DNA of 64,000 bases from an uncultured Hyphomicrobiales bacterium (GTDB lineage: Bacteria > Pseudomonadota > Alphaproteobacteria > Rhizobiales > Devosiaceae): positions 142,309-206,308 of the forward strand of contig CAIMLX010000205.1 of assembly GCA_903842455.1 (NCBI GenBank), given 5' to 3'. Under the pieces are notes generated by a model that was given only the letters and a program-made list of their open reading frames with translations, did not search any database and was not told where the DNA came from. Both the position numbers and the translations under genes were made by a program. Every line of letters begins with the position of its first letter. Position 1 is the first letter of the stretch. Positions 34,128-44,988 of this stretch are shown piece by piece.

Positions 34128-34751
34128 TTGGCTGCCGACGACGACCTCATCGCCAGAATCGCCAGTAGGCTGCTGGCGTCACCCGAGCCGGTGGCGCCCG
34201 CGGCGATGATTCCCGACTGGGCGCCCGACATCCCGCCCGACCGCCCGCCGGTTCCCGCTGCCGTGCTGATCAGCCTCGTCCGCCGGCCTGAGGGGGTGTC
34301 GATCCTCTACACCGAGCGCTCGCCGGACCTGCGCTCCCACTCGGGGCAGATTGCGTTCCCGGGCGGCAAGATCGACCCCGAGGACAGCGGTCCCGGCGCC
34401 GCAGCGGTGCGCGAAGCGGGCGAGGAAGTTGCGATGCACGCCGGCGATGCGCGCATCCTCGGCTACATGCCGCTCTACTATACCGGCACCAACTACCTGA
34501 TCACCCCGGTGATCGCCGAAGTCACGCCCCGCGGCCCGTTCATCCCCAATCCAGGCGAGGTTCGATCCGTGTTCGAGGTGCCGCTCGCCTACCTGATGGA
34601 GCCCGGAAGCTACTCGACCTTTCGTATCAATCGGGCAGGGCGCGAGCACTCGACCTGGCAGATCAATCATTCCGGGCTTGTCATCTGGGGAATAACGGCG
34701 AACCTTACGCGACGTTTCCACGATCTGGCGTTGCGCCCGGAGGGCGGTTGA
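34128..34751 (+). CDS. CoA pyrophosphatase (NUDIX, CoAse type)
   Basis: A 207-residue NUDIX enzyme with the UPF0035/CoAse motif ILYTERSPDLRSHSGQIAFP before the Nudix box (GGKIDPEDSGPGAAAVREAG, then EEVAM). It hydrolyses coenzyme A or its derivatives to 3',5'-ADP and phosphopantetheine. TTG 34128 is the chosen start, with CCGGAG 6 bp upstream; there is no nearby ATG in frame. Its stop overlaps the TTG of cca in TTGA, a coupling repeated at two other junctions in this window. Confidence 0.9.
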   Translation: MAADDDLIARIASRLLASPEPVAPAAMIPDWAPDIPPDRPPVPAAVLISLVRRPEGVSILYTERSPDLRSHSGQIAFPGGKIDPEDSGPGAAAVREAGEEVAMHAGDARILGYMPLYYTGTNYLITPVIAEVTPRGPFIPNPGEVRSVFEVPLAYLMEPGSYSTFRINRAGREHSTWQINHSGLVIWGITANLTRRFHDLALRPEGG

Positions 34752-35941
34752 ACACGGGGGATGCAGAAGGCCGGCTGAAGCGCTCCGAGTGGCTGATGCG
34801 CCCGGAAACGCAGCGCCTGATGGCGATGCTCGATGGCGCGCAGGGCCGTACCCGCGCCGTTGGCGGCATCGTTCGCGACACGCTGCTCGACCTGCCGCGC
34901 GAGGCGGCCGACATCGACCTGGCCACCGAACTGACGCCGGCCGAGGTCATCGAAAGGGCAGGGCGCGCGGGTGTCTCCGTCTACCCTACCGGATTGGCCC
35001 ACGGCACCGTCACCCTCAAGCTCGACAGCCTCGCCGCCGAGGTCACCACGCTGCGCGAAGACGTCGAGACCGATGGCCGCCACGCCGTGGTCCGCTTCGG
35101 CACGAGCTGGCGACACGACGCCTCGCGGCGGGACTTCACCCTCAATGCGCTCTACGCCGGGATGGACGGTACGCTGTTCGACCCGCTCGGCGGCCTCGAC
35201 GATCTGCTGGCGCGCAAGGTGCGCTTCATCGGCAATCCGGCCCGCCGGATCGAGGAGGATCGGCTGCGCGTCTACCGTTTCTTCCGCTTCTCTGCGAGCC
35301 ACGCGGCCGAGCGCCTTGACCCCGACGGCTATGCCGCCTGCCAGGCCGCCGCAGGGACGCTGGGACGTCTGGCAGCCGAGCGGGTCGGCGCCGAAATGCG
35401 CCGGATGCTGTCGCTCGCCAAGGTCTCCAACACGCTCGCCGCGATGGTTCGCGCCGATGTTCTGGCGATCCCCGAGGACGCGTTGAAGCTGCTGCATCAT
35501 TACGAGCGCCGCGGCAGGCGCTCCGACCTGACCGGCCGCCTCGCCATCCTGCTGACCGCGATGCCCGCCGAAGCGTTGCAGGAGAGCTGGCGGCTGTCGA
35601 ACGACGAGATGCGCACGGCGCAGGCCGTATTGACGGTGGCGCAACTGCTGGGCGACTTCCGGATCTACGAAGCGGCCTACCGGCACCCGGCAGCGTTGGC
35701 CGACGGCGTGGAGGTGGCGATGGTCCTGGCGCACTGGGGTGAAGCGGGACGGGCGGCCGTGCTCGAACAACTCGAACGGCTCGACGTGCCGCAATTCCCG
35801 CTTGGCGGCGAGCATCTCATGGCAGCGGGAATAAAGCCCGGTCCGGCACTCGGCACGGAACTCGAGCGGCTTGAACGGCTCTGGATCGAGGGCGGGTTCG
35901 CCCTCGACCGGGATGCGCTACTGGCGCTGGCGCGCCGTTGA
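34748..35941 (+). CDS. cca: CCA tRNA nucleotidyltransferase
   Basis: A 397-residue class II nucleotidyltransferase that adds or repairs the 3' CCA of tRNAs. The head shows AVGGIVRDTLLDLP, AADIDLATELTP (catalytic DxD) and RRDFTLNALYAG, then RIEEDRLRVYRFFRFSA. The length is typical of alphaproteobacterial Cca without an HD domain. It begins at TTG 34748, overlapping the CoAse stop. The NUDIX-cca pair is a conserved neighbourhood in Hyphomicrobiales. The gene ends directly against the convergent DUF1059 gene. Confidence 0.93.
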   Translation: MNTGDAEGRLKRSEWLMRPETQRLMAMLDGAQGRTRAVGGIVRDTLLDLPREAADIDLATELTPAEVIERAGRAGVSVYPTGLAHGTVTLKLDSLAAEVTTLREDVETDGRHAVVRFGTSWRHDASRRDFTLNALYAGMDGTLFDPLGGLDDLLARKVRFIGNPARRIEEDRLRVYRFFRFSASHAAERLDPDGYAACQAAAGTLGRLAAERVGAEMRRMLSLAKVSNTLAAMVRADVLAIPEDALKLLHHYERRGRRSDLTGRLAILLTAMPAEALQESWRLSNDEMRTAQAVLTVAQLLGDFRIYEAAYRHPAALADGVEVAMVLAHWGEAGRAAVLEQLERLDVPQFPLGGEHLMAAGIKPGPALGTELERLERLWIEGGFALDRDALLALARR

Positions 35942-36130
35942 TCAGGTCGGCTGCGCGCCTTTGTCCTGCACCCGCGCCTTGATCTGCTCGACCAGGCTGG
36001 GGCGAACTTCGTCCTCGCCGTGCGCCGAGCGCAGGTGTTCGGCGGCGCGACGCACCACCTCGGCACTCTCCTCGCCTTCGGTATGCCACTGACACCCAGG
36101 AACAAGAGTGCCGCACTCGAACGATTTCAT
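35942..36130 (-). CDS. DUF1059 small protein
   Basis: A 62-residue protein starting MKSFECGTLVPGCQWHTEGE, with the two cysteines and tryptophan typical of DUF1059, and AAEHLRSAHGE. This family of tiny, possibly metal-binding proteins is uncharacterised. ATG 36130 has GGAG 8 bp upstream. An exact EcfG-type promoter reads towards it (36188-36164), giving a short leader and suggesting general stress control. It is flush with the cca stop. Confidence 0.85.
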   Translation of the reverse strand: MKSFECGTLVPGCQWHTEGEESAEVVRRAAEHLRSAHGEDEVRPSLVEQIKARVQDKGAQPT

Positions 36131-36163
36131 GAATCTGCTCCGGTTGTACGAGCCCCGTGGGTA

Positions 36164-36188
36164 AACGCTGGTTGTCGTTGTTCGTTCC
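36164..36188 (-). promoter_or_regulatory. EcfG-type general stress promoter (exact match, minus strand)
   Basis: On the minus strand GGAAC (36188-36184), 16 bp, then CGTT (36167-36164). It reads toward the DUF1059 start at 36130, with a predicted transcript start near 36157. It is an exact match to GGAAC-N16-CGTT in a gene-free region. Confidence 0.7.
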
Positions 36189-36298
36189 TTCATCGACTGC
36201 TGCGGCCGGGACAAGAAACCTTAATACTTGTCAGAGATAGATCAGTGGGAGGGCATGCGGCGCGGGCGTTTTACTGCCGCATTGGAGTTGGCAGGCGA

Positions 36299-37468
36299 AT
36301 GGTTATCCCAAGGGTTGAGCAACCCCGATATCTCACGATCGTTGTCTGCGACGAAGACACTGCCCCTGAGGCCGACAGCCTGGCAGGGCAGCTGGAATTG
36401 CCGTTGTGGCTGCTCGGCTGCCAGAACCACATCGTTCTTGACGACGTCGCCCAGGTCATTGTGGGCATCAACATGCGCAACGCGGCGTCCGTCGACGCCC
36501 TGAAGCTTCTTCTGTCGAAACTGCCTCCCAAGGTGCTGCGCCGCTTCATCGTCGACAATGGCACGGCCACCTATGTGACGCGCGTTCAGGCCAATGCTCT
36601 CGGGGCGACCCACCACGTCACCCGTCACCGGGCTGTCGCGGAACTGCGACGCGACCTGTCGAGCACGGCCGAGCTCGCCGCACCCATCCCGCCCGCCAAA
36701 CGCGCGCTGATCGCAGCCGCACCGGGTGGAAGGTCCGCGTTATCGGCAGGCAAGGCCATCGCAGGGCTGTTCGAGGGGCTGGTCGGGGACAGGGTGATCG
36801 ACGCCGACATAGTCGATTTGGCCAGCTCCGAGGTGCTTGCGGATGTCACGGCCATTGGTGGCGAGCGGTGGCTGGACACAGTGCGCCAGCATCACGAAAG
36901 CACGTTTCAGCACTGTCTGCTGGTCGCCGGCGTCGCTGCGACTTACGCCGCAAAGAACGGCCTCAATCACTACGCTGCCCATGCCCTGGTGAACGCCGCG
37001 CTGCTGCATGACGTCGGCAAGGCCGTGGTACCCAAGCAGATCCTCGACAAGCCGGGCAAGCTGACGGACGGCGAACTCTCGGTCATCAAACGCCATCCGC
37101 GCGCCGGCTACGACTACCTGAAGTCGCACGCCGAGCTGCCCGAGGCGGTCCTCGACGCGGTGCTGCACCATCACGAGGCGCTCGACGGCAGCGGCTATCC
37201 GGATGGCCTCAAGGGCGATCAGATCCCCCCGCTGACTCGCATCCTCACCGTCTGCGATGTGTTCGCGGCGATCGTCGAGAAGCGGTCATACAAGTCGGCG
37301 CAGCCGACTACATCCGCCATCATGACGCTGGTCGACATGGCGCTGCGCAGCCGCGTCGACTACGAGGCGGTCCGCCGCCTCGCGTCCGCCTTCAGCATCC
37401 CGCTGCCGCAGACACTGGAAGAACTCGCCGCTTCGCTGGCACAGCCGACCCGCGCCCAAGCCTCTTAG
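36299..37468 (+). CDS. HD-GYP domain cyclic-di-GMP phosphodiesterase with degenerate N-terminal domain
   Basis: A 389-residue protein. The C-terminal HD-GYP domain is intact: [11 protein letters not shown] (H237, D238), [32 protein letters not shown]. It should hydrolyse cyclic-di-GMP to GMP or pGpG. The N-terminal 130 residues ([20 protein letters not shown]...IIVGIN-like strands) resemble a degenerate receiver/EAL-like sensor without clear catalytic residues. ATG 36299 is a weak choice since no strong ribosome site is visible. It overlaps the hemF 3' end by 4 bp. Confidence 0.85.
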   Translation: MVIPRVEQPRYLTIVVCDEDTAPEADSLAGQLELPLWLLGCQNHIVLDDVAQVIVGINMRNAASVDALKLLLSKLPPKVLRRFIVDNGTATYVTRVQANALGATHHVTRHRAVAELRRDLSSTAELAAPIPPAKRALIAAAPGGRSALSAGKAIAGLFEGLVGDRVIDADIVDLASSEVLADVTAIGGERWLDTVRQHHESTFQHCLLVAGVAATYAAKNGLNHYAAHALVNAALLHDVGKAVVPKQILDKPGKLTDGELSVIKRHPRAGYDYLKSHAELPEAVLDAVLHHHEALDGSGYPDGLKGDQIPPLTRILTVCDVFAAIVEKRSYKSAQPTTSAIMTLVDMALRSRVDYEAVRRLASAFSIPLPQTLEELAASLAQPTRAQAS

Positions 37469-38337
37469 GGCCACTTCACCGCCGGGGGCATCGAGGAGAG
37501 AATGGCCTCGACGTTGCCGCCGGTTTTCAGTCCGAAGGTCGTGCCGCGGTCGTAGAGCAGGTTGAACTCCACATAGCGGCCCCGGCGGACCAGTTGCTCT
37601 TCGCGGTCGGCCTCCGTCCACGGCATCTCGAAATTGCGGCGGACGAGCCGGGGATAGACGTCGAGGAACGCCCGGCCGACATCTTGGGTGAAGGCGAAGT
37701 CCGCTGCCCAGTCCTCGGTCGAGTGCCGGTCGTAGAAGATCCCGCCGATGCCGCGCGGCTCGTTGCGGTGGGCCAGCCAGAAATACTCGTCGCACCACTT
37801 CTTGTAGGCGGCATAGTCGACGCCCGGGTGCGCGTGGCAGGCGGCCTGGTACGCCGCGTGGAAATCGGCGGAGTCGGGATCGGACTGGACGCGCCGCCGA
37901 TCCAGCACCGGCGTCAGGTCGCCGCCGCCGCCGAACCAGTACTTCCCGGTCACGATCATCCGCGTGTTCATATGCGCTGCCGGGACATTGGGGTTCCAGG
38001 GGTGGATGATCACCGAAACCCCGGCGCTCCAGAACTCGGCGCCCGCCTCGGTGTGCGGCATCTGCCGGGCGAATTCCTCGGTGAACTGCCCGTGCACGAC
38101 CGAGATGTGGACGCCGGCCTTTTCGAACACCCGGCCGTGCAGCATGCCCATCTCGCCGCCGCCGCCATCCTCGCGCGACCACGGCTTCAGCTCGAACCGG
38201 CCGGCCGGGCGGTCGGCGTGCGGGCCCCGCACGTCATCCTCGATGGCCTCGAGCCGCGCCACCAGATCGTCGCGGACCTGGCGAAACCAGAGGGCAGCGC
38301 GCTCCGTCTTTGAGTCAATGTCGGCGGGCAAGGTCAT
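37465..38337 (-). CDS. hemF: Oxygen-dependent coproporphyrinogen-III oxidase
   Basis: A 290-residue enzyme that oxidatively decarboxylates coproporphyrinogen III to protoporphyrinogen IX with O2. HemF landmarks include GELSV-like [60 protein letters not shown] and [16 protein letters not shown]. The length is normal. Its ATG overlaps the trmL stop (38334-38337, ATGA), so both are co-translated. The bc1 operon on the other side would use the haem. Confidence 0.95.
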   Translation of the reverse strand: MTLPADIDSKTERAALWFRQVRDDLVARLEAIEDDVRGPHADRPAGRFELKPWSREDGGGGEMGMLHGRVFEKAGVHISVVHGQFTEEFARQMPHTEAGAEFWSAGVSVIIHPWNPNVPAAHMNTRMIVTGKYWFGGGGDLTPVLDRRRVQSDPDSADFHAAYQAACHAHPGVDYAAYKKWCDEYFWLAHRNEPRGIGGIFYDRHSTEDWAADFAFTQDVGRAFLDVYPRLVRRNFEMPWTEADREEQLVRRGRYVEFNLLYDRGTTFGLKTGGNVEAILSSMPPAVKWP

Positions 38338-38810
38338 GTCAGTGCTTCAAAATGGCCGGTCTGGCGGAGTGCTTCCCCTAGCACGAGGCTGGCGGCCACC
38401 GCCACGTTGAGCGAGCGCATTGCTTGTCGCATGGGGATGCGGACCCGCATTTCCGCCACCTTAGCTACCGCGTCAGGTACGCCGGCGCTCTCGCGGCCCA
38501 TCAACAGGATATCGTCCGGCGCATAGCGCGCCGCATAAACCGACGTTGGCGCCTTGGTCGTCAGCAGCACGAGGCGGCGACCCGATTCCAGCTGCCAGCC
38601 ACGAAAGTGGGCCCAGCTCGCATGCTCGGTGAACTCGGCATGCTCGAGGTAGTCGAGCGCGCCGCGTTTGATCGACTTCGCCGAGAAGGCGAAGCCGGTC
38701 GGGTGGATGATGTGGACATGCACGCCAAGGCAGGCGCCGAGTCGCAGCATGGTGCCGGTATTCTGCGCGATGTCGGGCTGGTAGAGGGCGAGGGCGATGC
38801 TGATTTTCAG
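38334..38810 (-). CDS. trmL: tRNA (cytidine(34)-2'-O)-methyltransferase TrmL
   Basis: A 158-residue SPOUT methyltransferase. It carries [60 protein letters not shown] (motif 2) and [23 protein letters not shown] (motif 3 knot). It 2'-O-methylates the wobble base of leucine tRNAs. No ATG, GTG or TTG lies at the expected N-terminus. CTG 38810 (giving [12 protein letters not shown]) fits the family length best; TTG 38900 would add 30 unrelated residues. It overlaps hemF. Confidence 0.88.
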   Translation of the reverse strand: MKISIALALYQPDIAQNTGTMLRLGACLGVHVHIIHPTGFAFSAKSIKRGALDYLEHAEFTEHASWAHFRGWQLESGRRLVLLTTKAPTSVYAARYAPDDILLMGRESAGVPDAVAKVAEMRVRIPMRQAMRSLNVAVAASLVLGEALRQTGHFEALT

Positions 38811-39029
38811 TGGACTCGTGTTGTAAGGTTTGACGGAGTTCTGCAGCGGGTTGCTATAGTGTCGCAGCGGCGGAAAGTCATCTGTGGCGGCGCTGGACAA
38901 GCTGGCATGACAGTGCCACAAGAACGCCCAAATCACGCGCCTTTGAGGGCGGGGTCGGCTATGCTCGCACAAGCGGGGAGCCAGACGGCACCGAGGCGCT
39001 GATCAAGGCACAATAGACGGAAGCTAACC

Positions 39030-39572
39030 TTGGCGACGCAATCCAATTCGGCACATCAGGAAGGCCCCGCTGCGGGCCGGCGCGACTTTCTTTATGTCGC
39101 GGCAGGCGCGGTTGGCGCAGTTGGCGTGGCAGGCATTGCCTGGCCGCTCATCAACACGCTCAACCCCGACGCTTCGGTGCTGGCGCTTGCCAGCATCGAG
39201 TTCGACATTTCGAACATTGCCGAGGGCGAGTCGGTCACCATCAAGTGGCGCGGGCTGCCGGTATTCATCCGTCACCGCACGGCCGCCGAGATCGAAGCGG
39301 CCAAGGCCGTGCCGATGGGCGACCTCAAGGACCCCGAGACCGACGAGCAGCGCACCAAGCCGGGCTACGAGCAGTGGCTGATCATGATCGCAAACTGTAC
39401 GCACCTCGGTTGCATCCCGGTCGGCGAAGCCGGCGAGTTCGGCGGCTGGTTCTGCCCATGCCACGGCTCGGATTATGATACCGCCGGCCGTATCCGAAAG
39501 GGCCCCGCACCGACCAACCTGGTGCTGCCGCCCTATGAATTCGTCACCGATACGCTCGTGCAGATCGGCTAA
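39030..39572 (+). CDS. petA: Ubiquinol-cytochrome c reductase iron-sulfur (Rieske) subunit
   Basis: A 180-residue Rieske protein of complex III. A Tat-type N-terminal anchor (GRRDFLYVAAGAVGAVGVAG) is followed by the [2Fe-2S] ligand boxes CTHLGC and CPCHGS, the complete set. It transfers electrons from ubiquinol to cytochrome c1. The start is TTG 39030, preceded by GGAAG. It is first of petA-petB-petC, 12 bp before the next gene. Confidence 0.96.
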   Translation: MATQSNSAHQEGPAAGRRDFLYVAAGAVGAVGVAGIAWPLINTLNPDASVLALASIEFDISNIAEGESVTIKWRGLPVFIRHRTAAEIEAAKAVPMGDLKDPETDEQRTKPGYEQWLIMIANCTHLGCIPVGEAGEFGGWFCPCHGSDYDTAGRIRKGPAPTNLVLPPYEFVTDTLVQIG

Positions 39573-39584
39573 GGGACAACAAGA

Positions 39585-40871
39585 ATGGCTCACGAATCCA
39601 GTTACGTCCCGGGCAACGCCGTCGAGAAGTGGGTCGACGAACGACTGCCGATCGTCAGGTTTGCCAAAGAGCACCTCGTCGATTTCCCCACGCCGAAGAA
39701 CCTCAACTACTGGTGGACCTTCGGCGGCATCCTCGCCTTCATGCTCGTGGTGCAGATCGTCACGGGGATCATCCTCGCCATGCACTACACCCCGCATGTC
39801 GCGATGGCCTTCGACTCGGTCGAGCATATCCGTCGTGACGTGAACGGCGGGCGCATCATCCAGGCTGTCCACGCCGTGGGCGCTTCGATGTTCTTCTTCG
39901 CGGTCTACATCCACATGTTCCGCGGGCTCTACTTCGGCTCGTACAAGGCGCCGCGCGAGATTCTCTGGATCCTCGGCGTGCTGCTGTTCGTGCTGATGGT
40001 GACGACGGCGTTCATGGGATACGTGCTGCCGTGGGGCCAGATGAGCTTCTGGGCCGCTACCGTGATCACCAACATCGTGGCCGCCATCCCGGTGGTCGGT
40101 GACCCGATCCTGCAGCTGCTGCGTGGCGGCTTCGCGGTCGACAATGCCACGCTCAACCGGTTCTTCTCGCTGCACTACCTGCTGCCATTCGTCATCGCGG
40201 CGGTGGTCGGGCTGCATGTGTGGGCACTGCACATTCCGGGCAATAACAACCCGGTCGGCGTCGATGTGAAGTCCACGCGCGACACCGTCCCCTTCCATCC
40301 GTACTACACGATGAAGGACCTGTTCGCGATCGTGGTGTTCTGCATCCCGTTCGCCTGGTTCGTGTTCTTCGCGCCCGACCTGCTGGGTCACGCCGACAAC
40401 TACATCATGGCCAACAGCCAGGTGACGCCGGCCCACATCGTGCCCGAATGGTACTTCCTGCCGTTCTACGCGATCCTGCGCGCCATCGACTTCAACATCC
40501 TGTTCATCGACTCTAAGCTTGGCGGCGTCATCTTCTTCGCCGGCTCGCTGCTGGTGCTGTTCTTCGTGCCATGGCTCGACACCTCCAAGGTGCGCTCGGG
40601 TTCGTTCCGGCCGGTGTTCAAGTGGTTCTACTGGCTGTTCATCGTCAACTTCGTGATGCTGGCCTACCTCGGCGCCTCGGCGGCCGACGGCAATGTGCTC
40701 GGCATCCCCGTGGCGGACTTCTCGAAGATCTGCACCGTCTACTACTTCGCCTACTTCATCGTCATCCTGCCGCTGCTCGGCCGGTTCGAAGTTCCGCGGC
40801 CCCTTCCGCCGTCGATCTCCGAGTCCGTGCTCAAGCACGATGCCGCTCACGCGGCGCAGGCGACACACTGA
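39585..40871 (+). CDS. petB: Cytochrome b subunit of the bc1 complex
   Basis: A 428-residue membrane protein with eight transmembrane helices and paired haem-ligating histidines ([11 protein letters not shown] region, [38 protein letters not shown]). It has the Qo-site PEWY motif in [18 protein letters not shown] and [12 protein letters not shown]. It is a full-length fused form, as usual in alphaproteobacteria. It sits between the Rieske and c1 genes with a 19-bp gap to petC. Confidence 0.97.
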   Translation: MAHESSYVPGNAVEKWVDERLPIVRFAKEHLVDFPTPKNLNYWWTFGGILAFMLVVQIVTGIILAMHYTPHVAMAFDSVEHIRRDVNGGRIIQAVHAVGASMFFFAVYIHMFRGLYFGSYKAPREILWILGVLLFVLMVTTAFMGYVLPWGQMSFWAATVITNIVAAIPVVGDPILQLLRGGFAVDNATLNRFFSLHYLLPFVIAAVVGLHVWALHIPGNNNPVGVDVKSTRDTVPFHPYYTMKDLFAIVVFCIPFAWFVFFAPDLLGHADNYIMANSQVTPAHIVPEWYFLPFYAILRAIDFNILFIDSKLGGVIFFAGSLLVLFFVPWLDTSKVRSGSFRPVFKWFYWLFIVNFVMLAYLGASAADGNVLGIPVADFSKICTVYYFAYFIVILPLLGRFEVPRPLPPSISESVLKHDAAHAAQATH

Positions 40872-40890
40872 GTTTCGGGGCTGCTACCAA

Positions 40891-41757
40891 ATGAACAAGA
40901 TCAAGAGCATCCTCAGCGCCCTGTGCATCGGCCTGATTGCCGCTGCCACCCCGGTCCTCGCGGCCGAGGCGGGTCCGGAGATCAAGAAGGAGCCGTGGTC
41001 CTTCGCCGGTCTCTTCGGCACCTATGACCAGAACCAGCTGCAGCGCGGCTTCCAGGTGTTCCGCGAAGTCTGCTCCAGCTGCCACGGCGCCCGGCTGATC
41101 GCCTTCCGCAACCTGTCGGAAAGCGGCGGCCCGGAGTTCACGGAAGGCCAGGTGAAGGCGCTTGCTGCCGAGTACAGCATCGCCGACATCTCTGCCGAAG
41201 GCGGCACCCGTACCGCCGTCCCGGCCGATCGCTGGCCATCGCCGTTTGCCAACGACCTCGAGGCTGCCGAAGCCAATGGCGGCATCGCACCGCCCGACCT
41301 GTCGGTCATGGCCAAGGCCCGCAACACCAGCCAGCCGTTCCCGTGGTGGCTGCTGAACTACGTCACCCCCTACGCCGAAGGCGGCCCGGACTACATCCAT
41401 GCGCTGTTGACCGGCTACGAGGACGAGGTGCCCGAGGGCACTCACAATTCGGACGGTACCCCGTTCGAGCTGCCCGAGGGCAAGTACTACAACCACTACT
41501 TCCCCGGCCACGCGATCGGCATGCCGCCGCCGCTTTCGGATGGTCTCGTCACCTATGCCGAGGCCGAGAACGGCACAGCCGTGCCGATGACGGTGGACCA
41601 GTACTCGCGCGACTTCGCCGCTTTCGCCATGTGGATGGCGGAGCCGCACCTCGTGGCCCGCAAGGAATCCGGCCTGCAGGTCATGGTGTTCCTGATCGTG
41701 CTCGCGGGTATCATGTACGTGGTGAAGCGCCGCCTGTGGGCAAAGGTCGAGCACTGA
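40891..41757 (+). CDS. petC: Cytochrome c1
   Basis: A 288-residue subunit. A Sec signal ends ATPVLA. The haem c motif is C61-S-S-C64-H65 in REVCSSCHGARLIAFRNL. The methionine-ligand region is HAIGMPPPLSDGLVTY. A C-terminal anchor VMVFLIVLAGIMYVVKRRLW completes the topology. It accepts electrons from the Rieske protein and passes them to soluble cytochrome c. ATG 40891 follows GGGGC. A GC hairpin terminator follows at 41781. Confidence 0.96.
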   Translation: MNKIKSILSALCIGLIAAATPVLAAEAGPEIKKEPWSFAGLFGTYDQNQLQRGFQVFREVCSSCHGARLIAFRNLSESGGPEFTEGQVKALAAEYSIADISAEGGTRTAVPADRWPSPFANDLEAAEANGGIAPPDLSVMAKARNTSQPFPWWLLNYVTPYAEGGPDYIHALLTGYEDEVPEGTHNSDGTPFELPEGKYYNHYFPGHAIGMPPPLSDGLVTYAEAENGTAVPMTVDQYSRDFAAFAMWMAEPHLVARKESGLQVMVFLIVLAGIMYVVKRRLWAKVEH

Positions 41758-41780
41758 GGCTCGCACTGACCCGTGATCTC

Positions 41781-41802
41781 GAGGGGCCCGCGCGGGCCCC
41801 TC
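41781..41802 (+). terminator. Terminator-like hairpin after petABC
   Basis: GAGGGGCCC (41781-41789) pairs with GGGCCCCTC (41794-41802), followed by TTCATTTG. The stem is very strong and the T-run imperfect. It is at the expected place for the end of the bc1 operon. Confidence 0.7.
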
Positions 41803-41877
41803 TTCATTTGTAGGCGACCGGACTTGCGATCCCGTGCGCTGTCGCAGATATTGGCGCTACCAAACATGGAGCCGCGC

Positions 41878-42069
41878 ATGTCTATCCTGCGTACCGCACT
41901 CACCGCCGTCACGCTGGCGAAGCGTGTCGCCACGCATCCCGTGGTGCTCGCCGCCGCTCCGGTGCTCTTCAATCCCAAGGTGCAGGCGGCCGCCCGCGAC
42001 GCGACCCTCACCGGTGCCTACAAGGCCGGCCAGCTGGCGCGGAAGATCATGCAGAGCACCAAGCGCTGA
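41878..42069 (+). CDS. Small hypothetical protein
   Basis: A 63-residue basic protein (MSILRTALTAVTLAKRVATH, ending KIMQSTKR) with a moderately hydrophobic middle (PVVLAAAPVLF) that may associate with membrane. ATG 41878 has GGAG 6 bp upstream; ATG 41866 would overlap that site. Not recognised. It lies alone between the bc1 operon terminator and apt. Confidence 0.55.
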   Translation: MSILRTALTAVTLAKRVATHPVVLAAAPVLFNPKVQAAARDATLTGAYKAGQLARKIMQSTKR

Positions 42070-42173
42070 GGCCTGTGCGCAACGCCTTGAGGCGCGACAG
42101 ATTCGGGCTTTCGCAGGACGCTGCGAGACCATAGGGTCACCGGCGTTCTTTCGTTTCCCGCCCGGCTTTACCC

Positions 42174-42704
42174 ATGCTCGACCTGAAATCCCTCGTCCGC
42201 ACCATCCCCGACTATCCGAAAAAGGGGATCCTGTTCCGTGACATCACCACGCTGATCGAGAATCCCGCCGGGTTCCGCGCCAGCATCGAGCGCATCGCCG
42301 ACGCCCACCGTGGCGTCGGCATCACGCATGTCGCCGGCATCGAAGCGCGCGGCTTCATCTTCGGGGCAGGGGTGGCGATCGCCCTTGGCGTCGGCTTTGT
42401 GCCGGTGCGCAAGAAGGGCAAGTTGCCGGGTGAGACCATCGGGCAGAACTACGCCCTCGAATACGGCGTCGATACCATTGAAATCCATGCCGACGTGATC
42501 AAGCCTGGCGACCACGTGCTGCTGGTCGACGACCTTATCGCGACTGGCGGCACGGCAGTGGCGGCCGTGTCGCTACTCCGCCGCACCGGCGCCGAGGTGA
42601 AGCATGCCGGCTTCGTCATCGACCTGTTTGACCTGGGTGGCGCGGAAAAGCTGCGCGCTGCTGGTGTCGACGTGTTCAAGCTCATCGACTTCGAAGGCCA
42701 CTGA
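42174..42704 (+). CDS. apt: Adenine phosphoribosyltransferase
   Basis: A 176-residue enzyme salvaging adenine to AMP with PRPP. It carries the N-terminal hood [30 protein letters not shown] and the PRPP loop [17 protein letters not shown]. Length and motifs are standard. ATG 42174 is the family start. It competes with the adenine deaminase at 9670-11379 for adenine, so the cell can both salvage and degrade this base. Confidence 0.96.
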   Translation: MLDLKSLVRTIPDYPKKGILFRDITTLIENPAGFRASIERIADAHRGVGITHVAGIEARGFIFGAGVAIALGVGFVPVRKKGKLPGETIGQNYALEYGVDTIEIHADVIKPGDHVLLVDDLIATGGTAVAAVSLLRRTGAEVKHAGFVIDLFDLGGAEKLRAAGVDVFKLIDFEGH

Positions 42705-42797
42705 GGCCGCATTCTCGATACGGCGTATCGCGCCCCGGCGGTTCGCGTCAGGGTTGCGATCGGTGCTAGGCTCAGGTGGGGGAGCAAGATCGCCGGC

Positions 42798-44221
42798 ATG
42801 AGCATTCGGGCACTGATAGCGGCGCTGGTCCTGTGGGGGATGCTGGTCCTTGGCGGAGTAGGCGCAATCGCCGCTTACGCCCTGTGGCAGTCCGGCTATC
42901 TCGCCCACCGCGTCAGCAGCGTACACGAGCGGCTGGTGGCACTGGCGGCCATTGACGGGGCAGCCAACCAGTATGGCGAGAACGTCGCCATGGTGCTGCT
43001 GCTCAACCGAAACGGTCTCGATATTCTGGGCAACTCGCGCGTGGCGATGGAGCGGCATTTCGCTCGCCTGTCGCAGGTAACGCGCGAGCAGATCGCTGCG
43101 CTCGCCGGGGTGGGCAACGTGGAGGGCGCACTACCGGAGCTCGACAACACCCGTCGCATGACCGAACTCTACCACGCGATCGACCGCTCCACCGCCCGCA
43201 TGCTGATCCAGCTGCGCGAAGGCCGGCAGGACGAGGCGCGGTCGCTGTTCAACCTCGAGGTCGCATTCCGTCTGGCCAACGAGCTGCAGCCGCTGATCGA
43301 CAAGGAGATGCAGGGGGAGCAGCTGGAGGTAGCCGAGGTGGAAGCGGCGGCGGCCCTGGCGCAGCAGCGGGTGACGATGCTCGCCATCGGTGTCGGCGGG
43401 GCCGGGCTCGTCGGAATGCTCCTCATCGCCGGGCTGGCCCTGCGGACAGTGCGCCGCAGCGAAGCACGGACACGGCTCGACAGCACGGTCGCTGACCAGG
43501 CGGTGCGCGACGCCGAGCGGCGACTGGGAGCACTCGAGATGCGGCGGGCGCAGTTTCTCGCCGATATCAGCCACGAGCTGCGCACACCCGTCACCATCCT
43601 CCGCGGCGAGGCCGAAGTCGGGTTGCGCGGCTCGCCGGGTCCCAGCGACCTCCGGGAGACGCTGGAACGCGTACAGGGGCAGGCCACCGAACTCGGTGAG
43701 CTGCTCGAAGACCTCATCACCTATGCCCGCGCCGAGTCGGGTGATCAGGATTTCCGCCCGCTTGTCGTCCCCCTCGCCGAAATCGTCACCGGCGCCGCGG
43801 GGGAGGGCTCCAGCCTTGCCGAGCCGCGAGAAGTCACCATTGCCACCGAACTGGCAGACGATGACGCCCTTGTCGAAGGCGACCCGCGCCGCTTGAAGCG
43901 CGTGCTGCTGATCGGCCTCGACAATGCGATCAAGCACTCCGCGCCGGGCAGCAAGGTCACCATCCGTACGCGCCGGGAGGGCAACAACGCCGTGATCGAA
44001 ACGGTGGACGAGGGGCCAGGCCTCACCGACGAAGAGAAGCCACGCGTGTTCGAGCGGTTCTTTCGCGGCAGCGGCGAGCGTGAACTGCACAATCGCGGCA
44101 TCGGCATTGGCCTCGCCATCGCGCGGGAGATAATCGAACTGCATCGTGGCCGTATCAGCCTCGACAACCGGCCCGAAGGCGGCGCCACGCTCACCGTCAC
44201 GTTGCCCATCAGGGAGGCAAG

Positions 44222-44225
<4 letters not shown>
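42798..44225 (+). CDS. Sensor histidine kinase
   Basis: A 475-residue membrane kinase. Helix 1 (ALIAALVLWGMLVLGGVGAIAAYAL) and helix 2 (AIGVGGAGLVGMLLIAGLAL) bound a periplasmic four-helix-like sensor of about 160 residues. The HisKA box reads FLADISHELRTPVTIL (phospho-His H259). The HATPase has the N box DNAIKHSAPGSKV, G1 VDEGPGLTDEEK, F box VFERFF and G2 RGIGIGLAIAREI. No clear HAMP domain is visible. It overlaps the response regulator ATG by 4 bp. The stimulus is unknown. Confidence 0.93.
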
Positions 44226-44902
<677 letters not shown>

Positions 44903-44988
44903 CGTTCTCTCCAAATTCTAATCGTCGGCTCAACGGCATCTAACTTCAACGCCTTAGCATCCGTGTGGTTGGATCACGGGAGAGTGCT

